64,000 nt of DNA from Rhodobacter sp. Har01 (GCF_020564565.1 NZ_JAJCTD010000001.1:1-64000), one strand, 5' to 3'. Shown: positions 9,517 to 18,566, numbered from the stretch's first letter. Numbers and translations are program-made. The notes: a model not told the origin generated them from the letters alone.

Positions 9517-9915
9517 ATGCAGCTTTACGAATACAAGGTCGTTCCCGCACCGCGCCGAGGGGAAAAGGCCCGCGGCGTGAAATCGACGGAAGAGCGTTTC
9601 GCCCTGACCCTGACCATGCTGATGAACGATCTGGCGCGCGACGGCTGGGACTATGTCCGCGCCGATGCGCTGCCCTGTGATGAACGGGTCGGGCTGACCG
9701 GGTCGAAGACCACATTCCAGAACATGCTGGTATTCCGCCGGTCGCTGGGTGCCGCGGCCCCGGCCGAACCCGTGAGCAGTCCGCTGGTGGCCATTCCCTT
9801 CCTGCGGGCGGACCCCGACGACACCGGCGCGCCGGTGCGGCTGGGCACGCCCGAGGCGCGAGAGGGCAAGGCCCCGGCGCTGGGGCCGGCCAAGTCGGAC
9901 CTGGCGGCCGAGTGA
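9517..9915 (+). CDS. DUF4177-type small protein
   Basis: A 132-residue protein. The first 75 residues (MQLYEYKVVPAP ... LARDGWDYVRADALPCDE ... NMLVFRR) match the DUF4177 pattern: a strand beginning YEYKVV, a helix carrying LNxLaxDGWEyV, and a closing strand. The remaining 55 residues are Pro/Ala-rich and probably disordered. Function is unknown for the family. It converges on the aminotransferase gene, and the two stop codons are immediately adjacent (TGA ends at 9915, the opposing stop begins at 9916). Confidence 0.8.
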   Translation: MQLYEYKVVPAPRRGEKARGVKSTEERFALTLTMLMNDLARDGWDYVRADALPCDERVGLTGSKTTFQNMLVFRRSLGAAAPAEPVSSPLVAIPFLRADPDDTGAPVRLGTPEAREGKAPALGPAKSDLAAE

Positions 9916-11019
9916 TCAGTCCGCCGCGGCGCGCAGCGCCTGCGGCAGCACCTCTTCCACCACGTCCATCGCCGGGTCCGGCCCCAGGCTGACCCGCAGG
10001 CAGCGGTCCAGCGGCGCCACGCCGGGCATGCGGATGAACAGGCCGCGGGCCTGGCATTCGGCCAGCACGCGACGGGCGAAATCGCCGTCACGGCCCAGGT
10101 CGAGGGCAACGAAGTTGGTGGCCGAGGGCAGCGGCGCCAGACCGTTCGCACTTGCGATCCGACCCATCCGGGCGCGGGCGGCGGCGACGGCCAGCCGGAC
10201 ATGGGCCAGCCAGTCCTGGTCCCGCAGCGCCTGCAAGGCGCCGATCTGGCTGATGCGGCACATGCCGAAATGGTCACGCACCTTGTCGAAGGCGCGGGCC
10301 AGGGCGGGTTCGGCTATGGCATAGCCGACCCGCGCGCCGGCCATGCCATAGCCCTTGGAAAAGGTTCGAAAGCGGATCACCTGCGGGTGGTCGGCCGGGA
10401 TCGAAGGAATCGCCTCGGGCGGGGCGAGGTCGGCATAGGCCTCGTCCAGCACCAGCAGCGTGTCGGCGGGCAGGTTGGCGGCAAGGTCCTCGATCACCGC
10501 GCCGGGGTGGTGGCTGCCCATCGGGTTGTCCGGATTGGCGAGGTAGAGCAGCCGCGCGGTCTGCCCCGTGGCGGCGGCAAGCAGCGCGTGCAGGTCTTCG
10601 TGGTTGTCCCGGTAAGGCACGCGGGCCAGCGCCCCGCCATAGCCCGCAACGTGGAAGGCGAAGGTCGGATAGGCGCCCAGGCTGGTGACGACCGGGGTAC
10701 CGGGGGCCAGCGTCAGGCGGCACAACAGGCCGAGAAGGGTATCGACGCCGGGGCCGACGACGATGTTGTCGGGGCCGCAGCCGTGGTGGGCGGCAAGGGC
10801 GTGCTTGAGGTCGTGGTTTTCCGGGTCGGCGTATTTCCAGACCTCGGCCGCGGCGGCCTGCATCGCGGCCAGGGCCTTGGGCGAGGGGCCGAACAGGCTT
10901 TCGTTGGCGCCAAGCCGGGCGCGGAAGGGCGTGCCGGTCCGGCGTTCCAGGGTCTCGGGGCCGGTGAAGGGCACCGTCGAGGGCAGGGCGGCGGCGTGGA
11001 GGGTCAGGAAGCGGCTCAT
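9916..11019 (-). CDS. hisC: Histidinol-phosphate / aromatic aminotransferase, PLP class I/II
   Basis: A 367-residue protein of fold-type-I aminotransferase design. Recognisable points are ARLGANESLFGPSP at the N-terminus, YANPDNP-like LANPDNPMG, the DEAYADL strand contacting PLP, and FSKGYGMAGARVGY with PLP-binding Lys222. HisC moves an amino group from glutamate to imidazole-acetol phosphate in histidine synthesis; related alphaproteobacterial enzymes act on aromatic amino acids or cobalamin precursors. Start ATG 11019 gives the usual short N-terminus. The gene stands alone, so histidine versus aromatic specificity cannot be settled from context. Confidence 0.85.
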   Translation of the reverse strand: MSRFLTLHAAALPSTVPFTGPETLERRTGTPFRARLGANESLFGPSPKALAAMQAAAAEVWKYADPENHDLKHALAAHHGCGPDNIVVGPGVDTLLGLLCRLTLAPGTPVVTSLGAYPTFAFHVAGYGGALARVPYRDNHEDLHALLAAATGQTARLLYLANPDNPMGSHHPGAVIEDLAANLPADTLLVLDEAYADLAPPEAIPSIPADHPQVIRFRTFSKGYGMAGARVGYAIAEPALARAFDKVRDHFGMCRISQIGALQALRDQDWLAHVRLAVAAARARMGRIASANGLAPLPSATNFVALDLGRDGDFARRVLAECQARGLFIRMPGVAPLDRCLRVSLGPDPAMDVVEEVLPQALRAAAD

Positions 11020-11058
11020 GGGCCGGGAGTTTGGCGGCGCGCGTGGTGCGCCGCAAGA

Positions 11059-11106
11059 CGATTTCCGACTTCGGAAATCGTGCACGGAATTCGACTTCGA
11101 ATTCCG
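11059..11106. repeat. Twin-hairpin intergenic repeat, copy 2
   Basis: The same element as at 7765: CGATTTCCG-4-CGGAAATCG, TGCA, CGGAATTCG-4-CGAATTCCG. It lies 22 bases past the stop of the minus-strand DUF1992 gene and 39 bases upstream of the hisC start. Read along those genes it is in the reverse orientation relative to copy 1. The loop bases (ACTT) differ from copy 1 (AAGC) while the stems are unchanged. Confidence 0.9.
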
Positions 11107-11128
11107 GCGCCCGTTCCGCCAACCGATG

Positions 11129-11458
11129 TCAGCGCAGGAATTTGCGGCGGGCGTCCTCGGCGATGCCCTGCAGCATCTCCAGCCGGGCGAGCTCGGCCAT
11201 GGCGGCCTTGCGCTCGGCCTCGTCGGTCAGGGTGGCCAAGTAGGCCCGTTGCGCCGCGGCCCGTTTCTTCAGGACGATTTCCTCGGGCAAGACACCGGCT
11301 TCGGCCATGATGCGAAAGCCAAGGGCATCGCCGTGGCTGACGAAGGCGTCGCCCGGGCGGTCGGGCAGGGGTTTGCCCTCGCCCTCAAGGCCCTGAAGCT
11401 GGCCCTTCAGGCGGGCGGCCTGGATGCGGCGTTCGGCAAGGCGCGAGAGCCAAGACAT
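11129..11458 (-). CDS. DUF1992 (DnaJ-associated domain) protein
   Basis: A 109-residue protein. The pattern LAERRIQAA near the N-terminus, GEGKPLPD, then FRIMAEAGVLPEEI and a long charged helix is that of DUF1992, the conserved domain also found in eukaryotic DNAJC28. The function is not established. ATG 11458 is preferred over ATG 11464 because the AAGGGG site is then 8 bases away rather than 2. It is downstream of valS in the same direction, separated by a hairpin and a GGGTATTT-type repeat, so it probably has its own promoter. Confidence 0.85.
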   Translation of the reverse strand: MSWLSRLAERRIQAARLKGQLQGLEGEGKPLPDRPGDAFVSHGDALGFRIMAEAGVLPEEIVLKKRAAAQRAYLATLTDEAERKAAMAELARLEMLQGIAEDARRKFLR

Positions 11459-11507
11459 GGGCATACCCCTTTTCCGGTGCAGTCTGCGCCTATGGCCGGC
11501 CCAGGAA

Positions 11508-11580
11508 AAGGGGGGCTTTGCGCCCCCCCTCGGACCTGCGGTCCTTCACCCCCCCGCAGGGTATTTTCGCCAAGATGAAG
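11508..11580. repeat. GGGTATTT/CCAAGATGAAG intergenic palindromic element
   Basis: It begins with a strong hairpin (GGGGGGCTTTGCGCCCCCC), followed by a C-run, CGCAGGGTATTTTCGCCAAGATGAAG and, directly, the valS stop codon. It is one member of a family seen repeatedly in this window (about 19.9, 28.2, 30.8, 38.1, 39.9 and 41.0 kb). On the valS mRNA the hairpin could serve as a 3' end structure. Confidence 0.7.
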
Positions 11581-14500
11581 TCAGCCGAGGTCGGCCAGGC
11601 GCTTGAGGGCGGCTTCGATCTTGCCGGCCTCGTCCTCGCGGGCCTCAAGGTTGGACCTGGCTTCTTCCACCACGTCCTCGGGGGCGGATTTCACGAAGTT
11701 GGGGTTGTCGAGCCGGCCCTTGAGGCCGCCGATTTCCTTGGCCAACTTGTCCAGGGCCTTGGAGAGGCGGGATTTTTCTTCCGCGATGTCGATCAGGCCT
11801 TGCAGCGGGATAGCGAAGGACGCGCCTTCCAGCGCAACCGCGATCGAGCCCTTGGGGGCGGTGCCTTCGGCGAAGCTGTCAATCCGGGCGAGGCGGCGGA
11901 TGATCGTCTCGTTCCTGTCCCAGGCGGCACGGGCGGCGGGCGAAAGTTCGGTCGCCACGAGGTCGATCTTCAGACCCACCGGGACATGCACCTGCGCCCG
12001 GGCCGAGCGGATTTCGTCGATCAGCCCGGTGACGAAGCCCATTTCCGCCTCGGCATCCCTTTGCACCAGTTCGGCGCCGTAGGCGGGCCAGTCGGTGTGG
12101 ACCATCAGCCTGGCGCGTTTGCCCGTGGTGGCCCAGAGGTCTTCGGTCAGGAAGGGCATGAAGGGGTGCAAGAGGATCATCGTCTGGTCCAGCACCCAGG
12201 CCATGGTTGCGCGGGTTTCGGCGGCGTCGGGGCCGTCGAAGAGGGGCTTGGCAAACTCGACATACCAGTCGCAAACCTTGCCCCAGACGAACTTGTACAG
12301 CGCATCCGCCGCCTGGTCGAAGCGGAAGTCCTGCAAGCTTGCGTTGACCTCGGCCAGCGCCTTGGCGGTTTCGCCGATGATCCAGCGATTGGCGGTGGCC
12401 GACGGCGTGGGGGGCGTGGCTTGGGTCGCGTGGCCTTCCCAGACCCCGTTCATCTCGGCAAAGCGGCAGGCGTTCCACAGCTTGGTGCCGAAGTTGCGGT
12501 AACCGGCGATGCGGCTTGTGTCCAGCTTCAGCACCCCGCCAAGCGAGGCCATGGCCGCATTGGCAAAGCGCAGCGCATCGGCGCCGTATTCGTCGATGAT
12601 CTCCAAGGGATCGATGACGTTGCCGAGGGATTTCGACATCTTCTTGCCCTTGGCGTCGCGGACAAGCCCGTGCAGATAGACGGTGTGGAACGGGATATCG
12701 TTTACCACCGCCAGCTGCATCATCATCATCCGGGCGACCCAGAAGAACAGGATGTCCTGCCCGGTCACCAGGACCGAGGTCGGGAAGTAGCGGTCCAGTT
12801 CCGGGGTGGTCTCCGGCCAGCCGAGCGTGCCGATGGGCCAGAGGCCGGAGGAGAACCAGGTGTCAAGAACGTCGGGGTCGCGCCAGACCGGGTAGGTCAG
12901 CCTTGTCGGGTCCTGGTCCACCTCATAGGTGGCCAATGAGGCCGCAAGCGACTCCACCGCCGCGGCGCGATCGGCGACTGCCACGACGCGGGCATGGTTC
13001 AACGGGTGGGGCAAGGCGGCCAAGGCATCGCGGAAGCGGTCCGCGACGCCGTCGAAGGTCGCGGCGCACTGGTAGGTCGCCTCGCGCGTGGCATAGCCGC
13101 CGTCACCCAGCACGCGCAGCATCTCGACCTGGTCCAGCGCTTCGTCACCCTCATCGTCGCTGAAGTCCGGGGCGGAAAGGTCAAGACCATACCACACCGG
13201 AATCTGGTGCCCCCACCAGAGCTGGCGGGAGATGCACCAGGGCTCGATGTTTTCCAGCCAGTGGAAATAGGTCTTCTCGCCGCTTGGCGGGATGATCCTG
13301 GTGCGGCCCGTCCGCACCGCCTCCAGCGCCGGTTCGACGATCCTGGCGGTGTCGACGAACCACTGGTCGGTCAGCATCGGCTCGATCACCACCTTCGAGC
13401 GGTCGCCGAACGGTTGCATGATCGGCTTGCTTTCGACGAAGGGCACCCGTTCCAGGTGTTCCGCGCCGGTTTCCTTGTCGATGCTCTTCTGCAGAACCGT
13501 CACGGCCAGGCCCTCGGCGGTGATCTGCTCGACCACGCGCTTGCGGGCCTCGTACCGGTCAAGGCCGCGCAGGTCGTCGGGCACCAGGTTCAGCGCGTCG
13601 ATCTCGGTTTCAGACAGTTCGATCGGCCGTTCCGCGATGCCGGGGGTGGCATAGCCGCGGTCCAAGAGCCAGGCGCGCGACATCTGCTGCGCGATCAGCG
13701 CGGCTTCGGCATAGGGCGCGCCGTCGTCGCGCATCCGCGCCTTGGTGTCCATCAGGCGGTACAGCGGAATGCCCCCGCGCTGCGCCACGGCATAGTCGTT
13801 GAAGTCATGCGCGCCGGTGATCTTGACGGCGCCCGAGCCGAAGGTCGGGTCGGGGTATTCGTCGGTGATGATCGGGATCAGGCGGCGGTGTTCCTTCGGG
13901 CCTACCGGGATTTCGCAAAGTCTGCCGACGATGGGCGCATAGCGTTCATCCGAAGGGTGAACCGCCACAGCGCCGTCGCCCAGCATGGTTTCGGGCCGGG
14001 TGGTGGCGATGCTGATGTAATCCCGCGTCTCGCGCAGGGTCACGCGGCCGGTCTCGTCTTTCTCGACGTATTCGTAGGTCTGGCCCCCGGCGAGCGGGTA
14101 CTTGAAGTGCCACATGTGGCCGGGGGTCTCGAGGTTCTCGACCTCGAGATCGGAAATCGCCGTCTCGAAGTGGGGGTCCCAGTTCACCAGCCGCTTGCCG
14201 CGGTAGATCAGGCCCTTGGTGTAAAGGTCGACGAAAACCTTGATCACGGCGTCGTGGAAGTTGCCCTCTTCCCCCGCCGGCGCACCCGGGGCGCCCGACA
14301 TGGTGAAGGCCTCGCGGTCCCAGTCGCAGCTGGCGCCAAGGCGTTCCAGCTGGCCGCGGATATTGCCGCGCGACTTCTGCTTTTGCTGCCAGACCCGGGC
14401 AAGGAACGCCTCGCGTCCCATGCTGCGACGGTCCGGCTCCTGGTTCAGGGCCATCTCGCGTTCGGTCACCATCTGCGTCGCGATTCCGGCGTGGTCGGTG

Positions 14501-14745
14501 CCGGGCTGCCACAGCGTGTCGTGCCCCTGCATGCGGTGCCAGCGGGTCAGGATGTCCTGCAACGTGTTGTTGAAGGCATGGCCCATGTGCAGGCTGCCGG
14601 TGACGTTCGGCGGCGGGATCATGATGGAAAAGGCGGGCGCCCCCGGCCGGGCATTGGCCCCGGCGCGGAACGCCTTGGCGTCCAGCCACAGCTTCGAGAT
14701 CCGGGCCTCGGCCTCGGCGGCGTTGAAGGTCTTTTCCATCGGCAT
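11581..14745 (-). CDS. valS: Valyl-tRNA synthetase
   Basis: A 1054-residue class I synthetase that charges tRNAVal with valine. The HIGH-type motif is in [16 protein letters not shown] near residue 50; KMSKS spans about 702-706 in [13 protein letters not shown]. The CP1 editing domain, the anticodon-binding domain and a C-terminal coiled-coil arm ([20 protein letters not shown]) are all present, so the protein looks complete and somewhat longer than the roughly 950 residues of E. coli ValS. Start ATG 14745 has AAAGGA 8 bases upstream; ATG 14739 is an alternative. Confidence 0.97.
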   Translation of the reverse strand: MPMEKTFNAAEAEARISKLWLDAKAFRAGANARPGAPAFSIMIPPPNVTGSLHMGHAFNNTLQDILTRWHRMQGHDTLWQPGTDHAGIATQMVTEREMALNQEPDRRSMGREAFLARVWQQKQKSRGNIRGQLERLGASCDWDREAFTMSGAPGAPAGEEGNFHDAVIKVFVDLYTKGLIYRGKRLVNWDPHFETAISDLEVENLETPGHMWHFKYPLAGGQTYEYVEKDETGRVTLRETRDYISIATTRPETMLGDGAVAVHPSDERYAPIVGRLCEIPVGPKEHRRLIPIITDEYPDPTFGSGAVKITGAHDFNDYAVAQRGGIPLYRLMDTKARMRDDGAPYAEAALIAQQMSRAWLLDRGYATPGIAERPIELSETEIDALNLVPDDLRGLDRYEARKRVVEQITAEGLAVTVLQKSIDKETGAEHLERVPFVESKPIMQPFGDRSKVVIEPMLTDQWFVDTARIVEPALEAVRTGRTRIIPPSGEKTYFHWLENIEPWCISRQLWWGHQIPVWYGLDLSAPDFSDDEGDEALDQVEMLRVLGDGGYATREATYQCAATFDGVADRFRDALAALPHPLNHARVVAVADRAAAVESLAASLATYEVDQDPTRLTYPVWRDPDVLDTWFSSGLWPIGTLGWPETTPELDRYFPTSVLVTGQDILFFWVARMMMMQLAVVNDIPFHTVYLHGLVRDAKGKKMSKSLGNVIDPLEIIDEYGADALRFANAAMASLGGVLKLDTSRIAGYRNFGTKLWNACRFAEMNGVWEGHATQATPPTPSATANRWIIGETAKALAEVNASLQDFRFDQAADALYKFVWGKVCDWYVEFAKPLFDGPDAAETRATMAWVLDQTMILLHPFMPFLTEDLWATTGKRARLMVHTDWPAYGAELVQRDAEAEMGFVTGLIDEIRSARAQVHVPVGLKIDLVATELSPAARAAWDRNETIIRRLARIDSFAEGTAPKGSIAVALEGASFAIPLQGLIDIAEEKSRLSKALDKLAKEIGGLKGRLDNPNFVKSAPEDVVEEARSNLEAREDEAGKIEAALKRLADLG

Positions 14746-14812
14746 GGCTATGGTCCTTTGCGGCTGCCGAGGGGATACCCAATGCAGCGGCAAAGGCCAA
14801 GGGGGCAGGGCC

Positions 14813-14856
14813 GGAATCAGGCCGGGATCAGGCTGCGATCAGGCTGGGATCAGGCT
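14813..14856. repeat. Four tandem copies of an 11-bp unit
   Basis: Consecutive units GGAATCAGGCC, GGGATCAGGCT, GCGATCAGGCT and GGGATCAGGCT, period exactly 11. The last unit contains the stop codon of the minus-strand VOC gene. The array lies between the valS start and that stop. Its 11-bp period, close to one helical turn, may reflect slippage rather than function. Confidence 0.9.
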
Positions 14857-15602
14857 GGGCCGACCACCGCGAAGACGGCGCCCTGCGGGTCCTGGAAATA
14901 GGCGATGAAGGCGGGGCCGGGAACCTCTTGCGGCCCGTGCAGGATCGTGCCGCCGGCGGCGCGGACGCGGTCGATGGCGGCATTGGTGCCGTTCACGCCG
15001 AAGAACGGCGTCCAGTTCGGCGGGATGCCCGGCTGCGGCAGGCGCATGATGCCGCCGATGTCGGCCTCGCCCCGGCGGATGATCTGGTAGGTGCCCATCG
15101 GCCCCATGTCCATCGCCTGGCCTGTGCCCCAGCCCAGCAGATCGCGGTAGAAGGCCAGCGCGCCGGCGGAGTCGCTGGTTTGCAACTCGTGCCAGTTGCC
15201 GTGGCCCTCCTTGCGTTGGTCGAAGGCGCTGCCCTCCTGGCCGGGCAGCGGTTGCAGCACCCCGAAGGCGGCGCCCTGCGGGTCGGCCACGACGGCAAAG
15301 CGGCCGGTGCCGGGAATGTCCTCGGGCGCGCGGTGGACGGTGCCGCCCAGCGCGGCGACTCGGGCAGTGGCGGCGTCGCAGTCGTCAACGGCGAAGTAGA
15401 CCATCCAGAAACAGGGCATCGGGGCATCGGGCTGCATCAGCCCGGCGACCATGGCGCCGGTCTTCATGGCCAGCATGTAGGAAAAGCCGGGCATTCCGGC
15501 ATCCTGAAACTCCCAGCCCAGCACCGGGCCATAGAAGGCCTGCGCCTGTGCCGCGTCAGGGGTGACCAGTTCGTACCAGCAGGGGGACCCATGCGCGCTC
15601 AT
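14850..15602 (-). CDS. VOC-superfamily protein with two glyoxalase-like domains
   Basis: A 250-residue protein made of two similar halves. Each begins with a WYEL/WHEL strand (HGSPCWYELVTPDA; GHGNWHELQTSDS), continues with FYxxxLGW and ends with a DPQGAxFxV strand. This duplicated beta-alpha-beta-beta-beta module is the vicinal-oxygen-chelate fold used by glyoxalases, dioxygenases and resistance proteins. The usual metal ligands are only partly conserved, so catalysis is uncertain. It is followed within 1 base upstream by the DUF1428 gene, and both diverge from an HxlR regulator. Confidence 0.85.
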   Translation of the reverse strand: MSAHGSPCWYELVTPDAAQAQAFYGPVLGWEFQDAGMPGFSYMLAMKTGAMVAGLMQPDAPMPCFWMVYFAVDDCDAATARVAALGGTVHRAPEDIPGTGRFAVVADPQGAAFGVLQPLPGQEGSAFDQRKEGHGNWHELQTSDSAGALAFYRDLLGWGTGQAMDMGPMGTYQIIRRGEADIGGIMRLPQPGIPPNWTPFFGVNGTNAAIDRVRAAGGTILHGPQEVPGPAFIAYFQDPQGAVFAVVGPA

Positions 15603-15603
15603 C

Positions 15604-15951
15604 TCAGGCCTCCGCCGTCAGGATCGGGGTGAAGCCGCCAAAGATCATGCGGCGACCGTCGAAAGGCATCTCCACGCCTTCGACTGTGTCCATCATCGTC
15701 TTGTAGGCTGCATCGCGGGTGGCCTTGTCGGGCCAGGTCATCCAGGCAAAGACCACCGTCTCATCCGGCTGCGCTGCAACCGCGCGCAGGAAATCGGTCT
15801 GTTTGCCGGGCGGAACTTCGTCGCCCCAGCCGACGACCAGCGTCAGCGCGCCCATGTCGCGAAAGCTGGGCCACCACTTTTCCTCATGGGCGCGATAGAT
15901 CTCGCGGCTTGCCGTCGGAACCGGAATCACGAAACCGTCGATATAAGCCAT
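15604..15951 (-). CDS. DUF1428 family protein
   Basis: A 115-residue protein starting MAYIDGFVIPVP and containing MGALTLVVGWGDEVPPGK, FAWMTWPDKATRD and MPFDGRRMIFGGF, the fingerprint of DUF1428 (E. coli YbaA-like), a small ferredoxin-like alpha+beta barrel of unknown activity. The VOC gene begins 2 bases after its stop, so the two form a unit. The pair is divergent from an HxlR-type regulator 74 bases away, which suggests that regulator controls them. Confidence 0.9.
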   Translation of the reverse strand: MAYIDGFVIPVPTASREIYRAHEEKWWPSFRDMGALTLVVGWGDEVPPGKQTDFLRAVAAQPDETVVFAWMTWPDKATRDAAYKTMMDTVEGVEMPFDGRRMIFGGFTPILTAEA

Positions 15952-16007
15952 CCCACCCTCCCTTGGCGCTTGTATCGGACAGGGTGGCGGCTATAGTCAT
16001 AAAAAGC

Positions 16008-16018
16008 AACTGAAAGTT
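16008..16018. promoter_or_regulatory. Inverted repeat AACT-GAA-AGTT, possible HxlR operator
   Basis: A short perfect inverted repeat in an unusually AT-rich patch (TATAGTCATAAAAAGCAACTGAAAG is the surrounding character) just before the HxlR start codon and between divergent genes. HxlR proteins bind such symmetric sites as dimers. The site assignment is inference. Confidence 0.4.
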
Positions 16019-16025
16019 ATCTAAT

Positions 16026-16679
16026 ATGACCAAAGAGGACAGGCGATCCTATGACGAAGGCTGCATCGCTGCCCATGCGCTGGACCTGATCGGGGATCGC
16101 TGGGCGCTGTTGGTTGTGCGCGAACTGCTGCTTGGCCCGCGCCGGTTTGGTGCCCTGCGCGCCGGGATGCCGGGGCTCAGCGCCAATGTGCTGACGCAGC
16201 GGCTGGAGGACCTGTCCATGGCCGGGATCCTGCGGCGCGAAGACCTGCCCGCGCCGGAACAGGTGACGCTCTACCGCCTGACCGCTGCGGGCGAGGCGCT
16301 TTGGCCGGTGATTCGGGAACTGTGCCGCTGGGGCGCGACGATGCCGGGCCACGACGCGCGGCTGTTAATCAGCCCCGCGGCGCTGATGCTGTCGATGCGG
16401 GCGATGTGTGACCGCGACCGGGCCGGGCCGCACCGTGCGGTGTTCCGGTTGGGCCGCGAGGCCTTTACCGTGGAAACCGCCCCCGGCGCCTTTCGCGTCA
16501 CCCGTGGGGCCGACCCGGCCGCCGGTCTGCAGTTCGAGGGCGGCACCAACGCCATGGCCCGCGCGGTCTATGCGCCGCAGCCGCTGGCCGACAGCGCCCG
16601 GGGCCTGATTGCCTTTGCCGGCGATCCGGCCGAGGGCCAGGCCTTCGTCGATCTCTTCGCGCTGCGCCGGGACAGCTAG
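16026..16679 (+). CDS. HxlR-family winged-helix transcriptional regulator
   Basis: A 217-residue protein. The N-terminal 100 residues are a standard HxlR winged helix: CIAAHALDLIGDRWALLVVREL, then RRFGALRAGMPGLSANVLTQ and the wing RREDLPAPEQVTLYRLTAAG. The C-terminal half (MLSMRAMCDRDRAGPHRAVF, then GREAFTVETAPGAFRV) is an extension seen in longer members of the family and probably a sensing domain of SCP2-like character. Its position opposite the DUF1428-VOC pair suggests local control of those genes. Confidence 0.9.
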   Translation: MTKEDRRSYDEGCIAAHALDLIGDRWALLVVRELLLGPRRFGALRAGMPGLSANVLTQRLEDLSMAGILRREDLPAPEQVTLYRLTAAGEALWPVIRELCRWGATMPGHDARLLISPAALMLSMRAMCDRDRAGPHRAVFRLGREAFTVETAPGAFRVTRGADPAAGLQFEGGTNAMARAVYAPQPLADSARGLIAFAGDPAEGQAFVDLFALRRDS

Positions 16680-16714
16680 ACCGCCCAGTCACACGTCCCA
16701 TTCAGACTGCCCAG

Positions 16715-17146
16715 TCAGACTGCCCGGTCGATCTTGGTTGACAGGTGGATCAGGCTTTCCGACGACCGCACCCCGGTCATCGCGCCGATCTGGTCCAGCA
16801 CCTGGTCCAGCACCTGGGTGTTGGGGCAGGCGATCTGCAGCAGCAGGTCCACCCGGCCCGAGGTGGTGAACACCCGCTCGACCTCATGGATCGACTTCAG
16901 CCGCGTCAGGACCGCCGCCTGCGCCCGCGGCTCGATTGTCAGCAGCACCGAGGCCCGCAGCCGCCCCTCGCGCGCGGTTTCGCCCAGCTTCAGCGTGTAG
17001 CCGACGATCACGCCGCCGGTCTCCAGTCGCTCAAGCCGGGCCTGGATGGTGCTGCGCGCCACCTTCAGCCGACGCGCAAGCATGGCCACCGACATGCGCG
17101 CATCGGCCCCCAGCAGTCCGACGATGTTGCGATCCAGCTCATCCAT
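16715..17146 (-). CDS. Lrp/AsnC-family transcriptional regulator
   Basis: A 143-residue protein, normal Lrp length. Residues 1-55 are the helix-turn-helix (MDELDRNIVGLLGADARMSV, LARRLKVARSTIQARLERLE); residues 65-140 form the RAM effector-binding ferredoxin-like domain. Lrp family members sense amino acids or related compounds. It is divergent from the decarboxylase gene, so a role as its regulator, responding to ornithine, lysine or a polyamine, is a reasonable inference. The C-terminus repeats VLDQVLDQ, a small internal duplication. Confidence 0.92.
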   Translation of the reverse strand: MDELDRNIVGLLGADARMSVAMLARRLKVARSTIQARLERLETGGVIVGYTLKLGETAREGRLRASVLLTIEPRAQAAVLTRLKSIHEVERVFTTSGRVDLLLQIACPNTQVLDQVLDQIGAMTGVRSSESLIHLSTKIDRAV

Positions 17147-17165
17147 GCAATATGCCCAGGTGTTT

Positions 17166-17178
17166 CGTCATTCTGACG
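17166..17178. promoter_or_regulatory. Inverted repeat CGTCA-TTC-TGACG, candidate Lrp operator
   Basis: A perfect 5-bp-arm inverted repeat located 20 bases upstream of the Lrp-type gene and 188 bases upstream of the decarboxylase. It overlaps the region expected to hold both promoters. Assignment to the divergent regulator is inference from position. Confidence 0.4.
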
Positions 17179-17365
17179 ACGATTCGATGCGGATTTATAG
17201 TTTCGCCCGGTGAAGATGTCACCCATATCGCGCATCCTCACTGCAGGAAAAGGGCGGCTCATACGCACCTGGCCTGGTTCCGAAGGAAACCACGCTGGGC
17301 CCGGCCCCCCAAGCTGCACGGGGATCAAGGGCGACGCGTCTTCATTGGCCGAAAGGATCACGCCG
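17179..17365 (+). promoter_or_regulatory. Leader region of the decarboxylase gene, possible structured RNA
   Basis: About 190 bases separate the operator-like site from the decarboxylase start. The stretch is rich in complementary runs (GGGCCCGGCCCCCC, GGTTCCGAAGGAAACC). Alphaproteobacterial ornithine decarboxylase genes are known to carry a conserved leader RNA called the speF element. I cannot match the consensus by eye, so this is only a candidate location. Confidence 0.25.
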
Positions 17366-18511
17366 ATGGGACTGTCCAAGACAATCTGGACCAACCCGAC
17401 CGAATACCTCCGCACCGAAGCGCCGGAGACCCCCGTGCTGTTCTTCGCCCCCGCCGTTGTGCAGGCGGCAGCGCGCCGCTTCATCGACGGCTTTCCCGGC
17501 ATGGTGACCTATGCGGTCAAGTCCAACCCGGGCGAAGAGATGGTCGAGAACCTCGCCGCCGCCGGCGTGCGCGGCTATGACTGCGCCTCGGCCTTCGAGA
17601 TCGACCTGATCCGCCGCCTCGCCCCGGATGCCGCGATCCACTACAACAACCCGGTCCGCTCGCGGGCGGAAATCGCCCACGCGGTGGCCAAGGGAGTCAA
17701 GTCCTACAGCGTGGATTCGAAATCCGAACTGGCCAAGCTGATCGAACTGGTCCCGGCCGAGGGCACCGAGATCAGCGTGCGCTTCAAGCTGCCGGTCGCC
17801 GGGGCCGCCTACAACTTCGGTGCCAAGTTCGGCGCGACCGAAGAATTGGCGGCCGAGCTTCTGAAGATCGTCGCCGCGGCGGGCTTCATCCCCTCGCTGA
17901 CCTTCCACCCGGGCACGCAATGCACCGACCCGCACGCCTGGGACACCTACATCCGCGAGGCCGCCCGCATCGCCGCTGACGCCGGCGTGACCATCGCCCG
18001 GCTGAACGTGGGCGGCGGCTTCCCCAGCCACCGGCTGACCGCCGTGGTGCCGCAGCTTGAGGAAACCTTCGCCCTGATCGACCGCGCCGCGACCGAGGCC
18101 TTCGGCGACAACCGCCCGCTGCTGGTCTGCGAGCCGGGCCGGGCGCTGTGCGGCGACGCCTTCACCCTGGCGGCCCGCGTCAAGGCGGTGCGCGACAATC
18201 AGCACGTCTTCCTGAACGACGGCGTCTACGGCACCCTGACCGAACTGCCGCTGATCGGCGTGATCGACCGCATCCAGGTGGTCGATTCCGAAGGCCGCCC
18301 GCGCAAGGGCAAGCTGAAGCCGCGCATCGTCTTCGGTCCGACCTGCGATTCGGTCGACCGGCTGCCGGGCGACATCCCGCTGCCTGCCGACCTGGCCGAG
18401 GGCGACTATGTGATCTGGCACGGCATGGGGTCGTATTCGGTGGTCACCAACAGCCGCTTCAACGGCTTTGGCGATTTGCACATGGCGACCGTCCTGTCGC
18501 TGACCGTGTGA
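17366..18511 (+). CDS. Type III PLP-dependent ornithine/lysine/diaminopimelate-family decarboxylase
   Basis: A 381-residue alanine-racemase-fold decarboxylase. Lys52 in YAVKSNP binds PLP; HPGTQCTDPHAW, NVGGGFPSH and CEPGRAL bind phosphate and substrate; Cys327 in GPTCDSVDRL is the C-terminal active-site Cys contributed across the dimer, typical of ornithine decarboxylases. The missing long insertions and the length favour ornithine or ornithine/lysine over diaminopimelate. The product would be putrescine or cadaverine. ATG 17366 follows AAAGGA. An N-carbamoylputrescine amidase gene 1.4 kb downstream supports a polyamine role. Confidence 0.88.
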   Translation: MGLSKTIWTNPTEYLRTEAPETPVLFFAPAVVQAAARRFIDGFPGMVTYAVKSNPGEEMVENLAAAGVRGYDCASAFEIDLIRRLAPDAAIHYNNPVRSRAEIAHAVAKGVKSYSVDSKSELAKLIELVPAEGTEISVRFKLPVAGAAYNFGAKFGATEELAAELLKIVAAAGFIPSLTFHPGTQCTDPHAWDTYIREAARIAADAGVTIARLNVGGGFPSHRLTAVVPQLEETFALIDRAATEAFGDNRPLLVCEPGRALCGDAFTLAARVKAVRDNQHVFLNDGVYGTLTELPLIGVIDRIQVVDSEGRPRKGKLKPRIVFGPTCDSVDRLPGDIPLPADLAEGDYVIWHGMGSYSVVTNSRFNGFGDLHMATVLSLTV

Positions 18512-18530
18512 ACGCATTCGCGCGACCTTC

Positions 18531-18566
18531 AACCCCCCGGCTGGACAAACCCGGCCGGGGGTTTAG
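18531..18566 (+). terminator. Rho-independent-like terminator after the decarboxylase
   Basis: AACCCCCCGGC and GCCGGGGGTTT pair across a short loop, followed by AGCTTT. It lies 19 bases after the decarboxylase stop, so that gene is probably transcribed separately from the DUF2235 gene. Confidence 0.65.

Noticed and set aside
12994-14901. A 635-codon plus-strand frame over valS
   Set aside because: Antisense shadow of valS; no recognisable motif.
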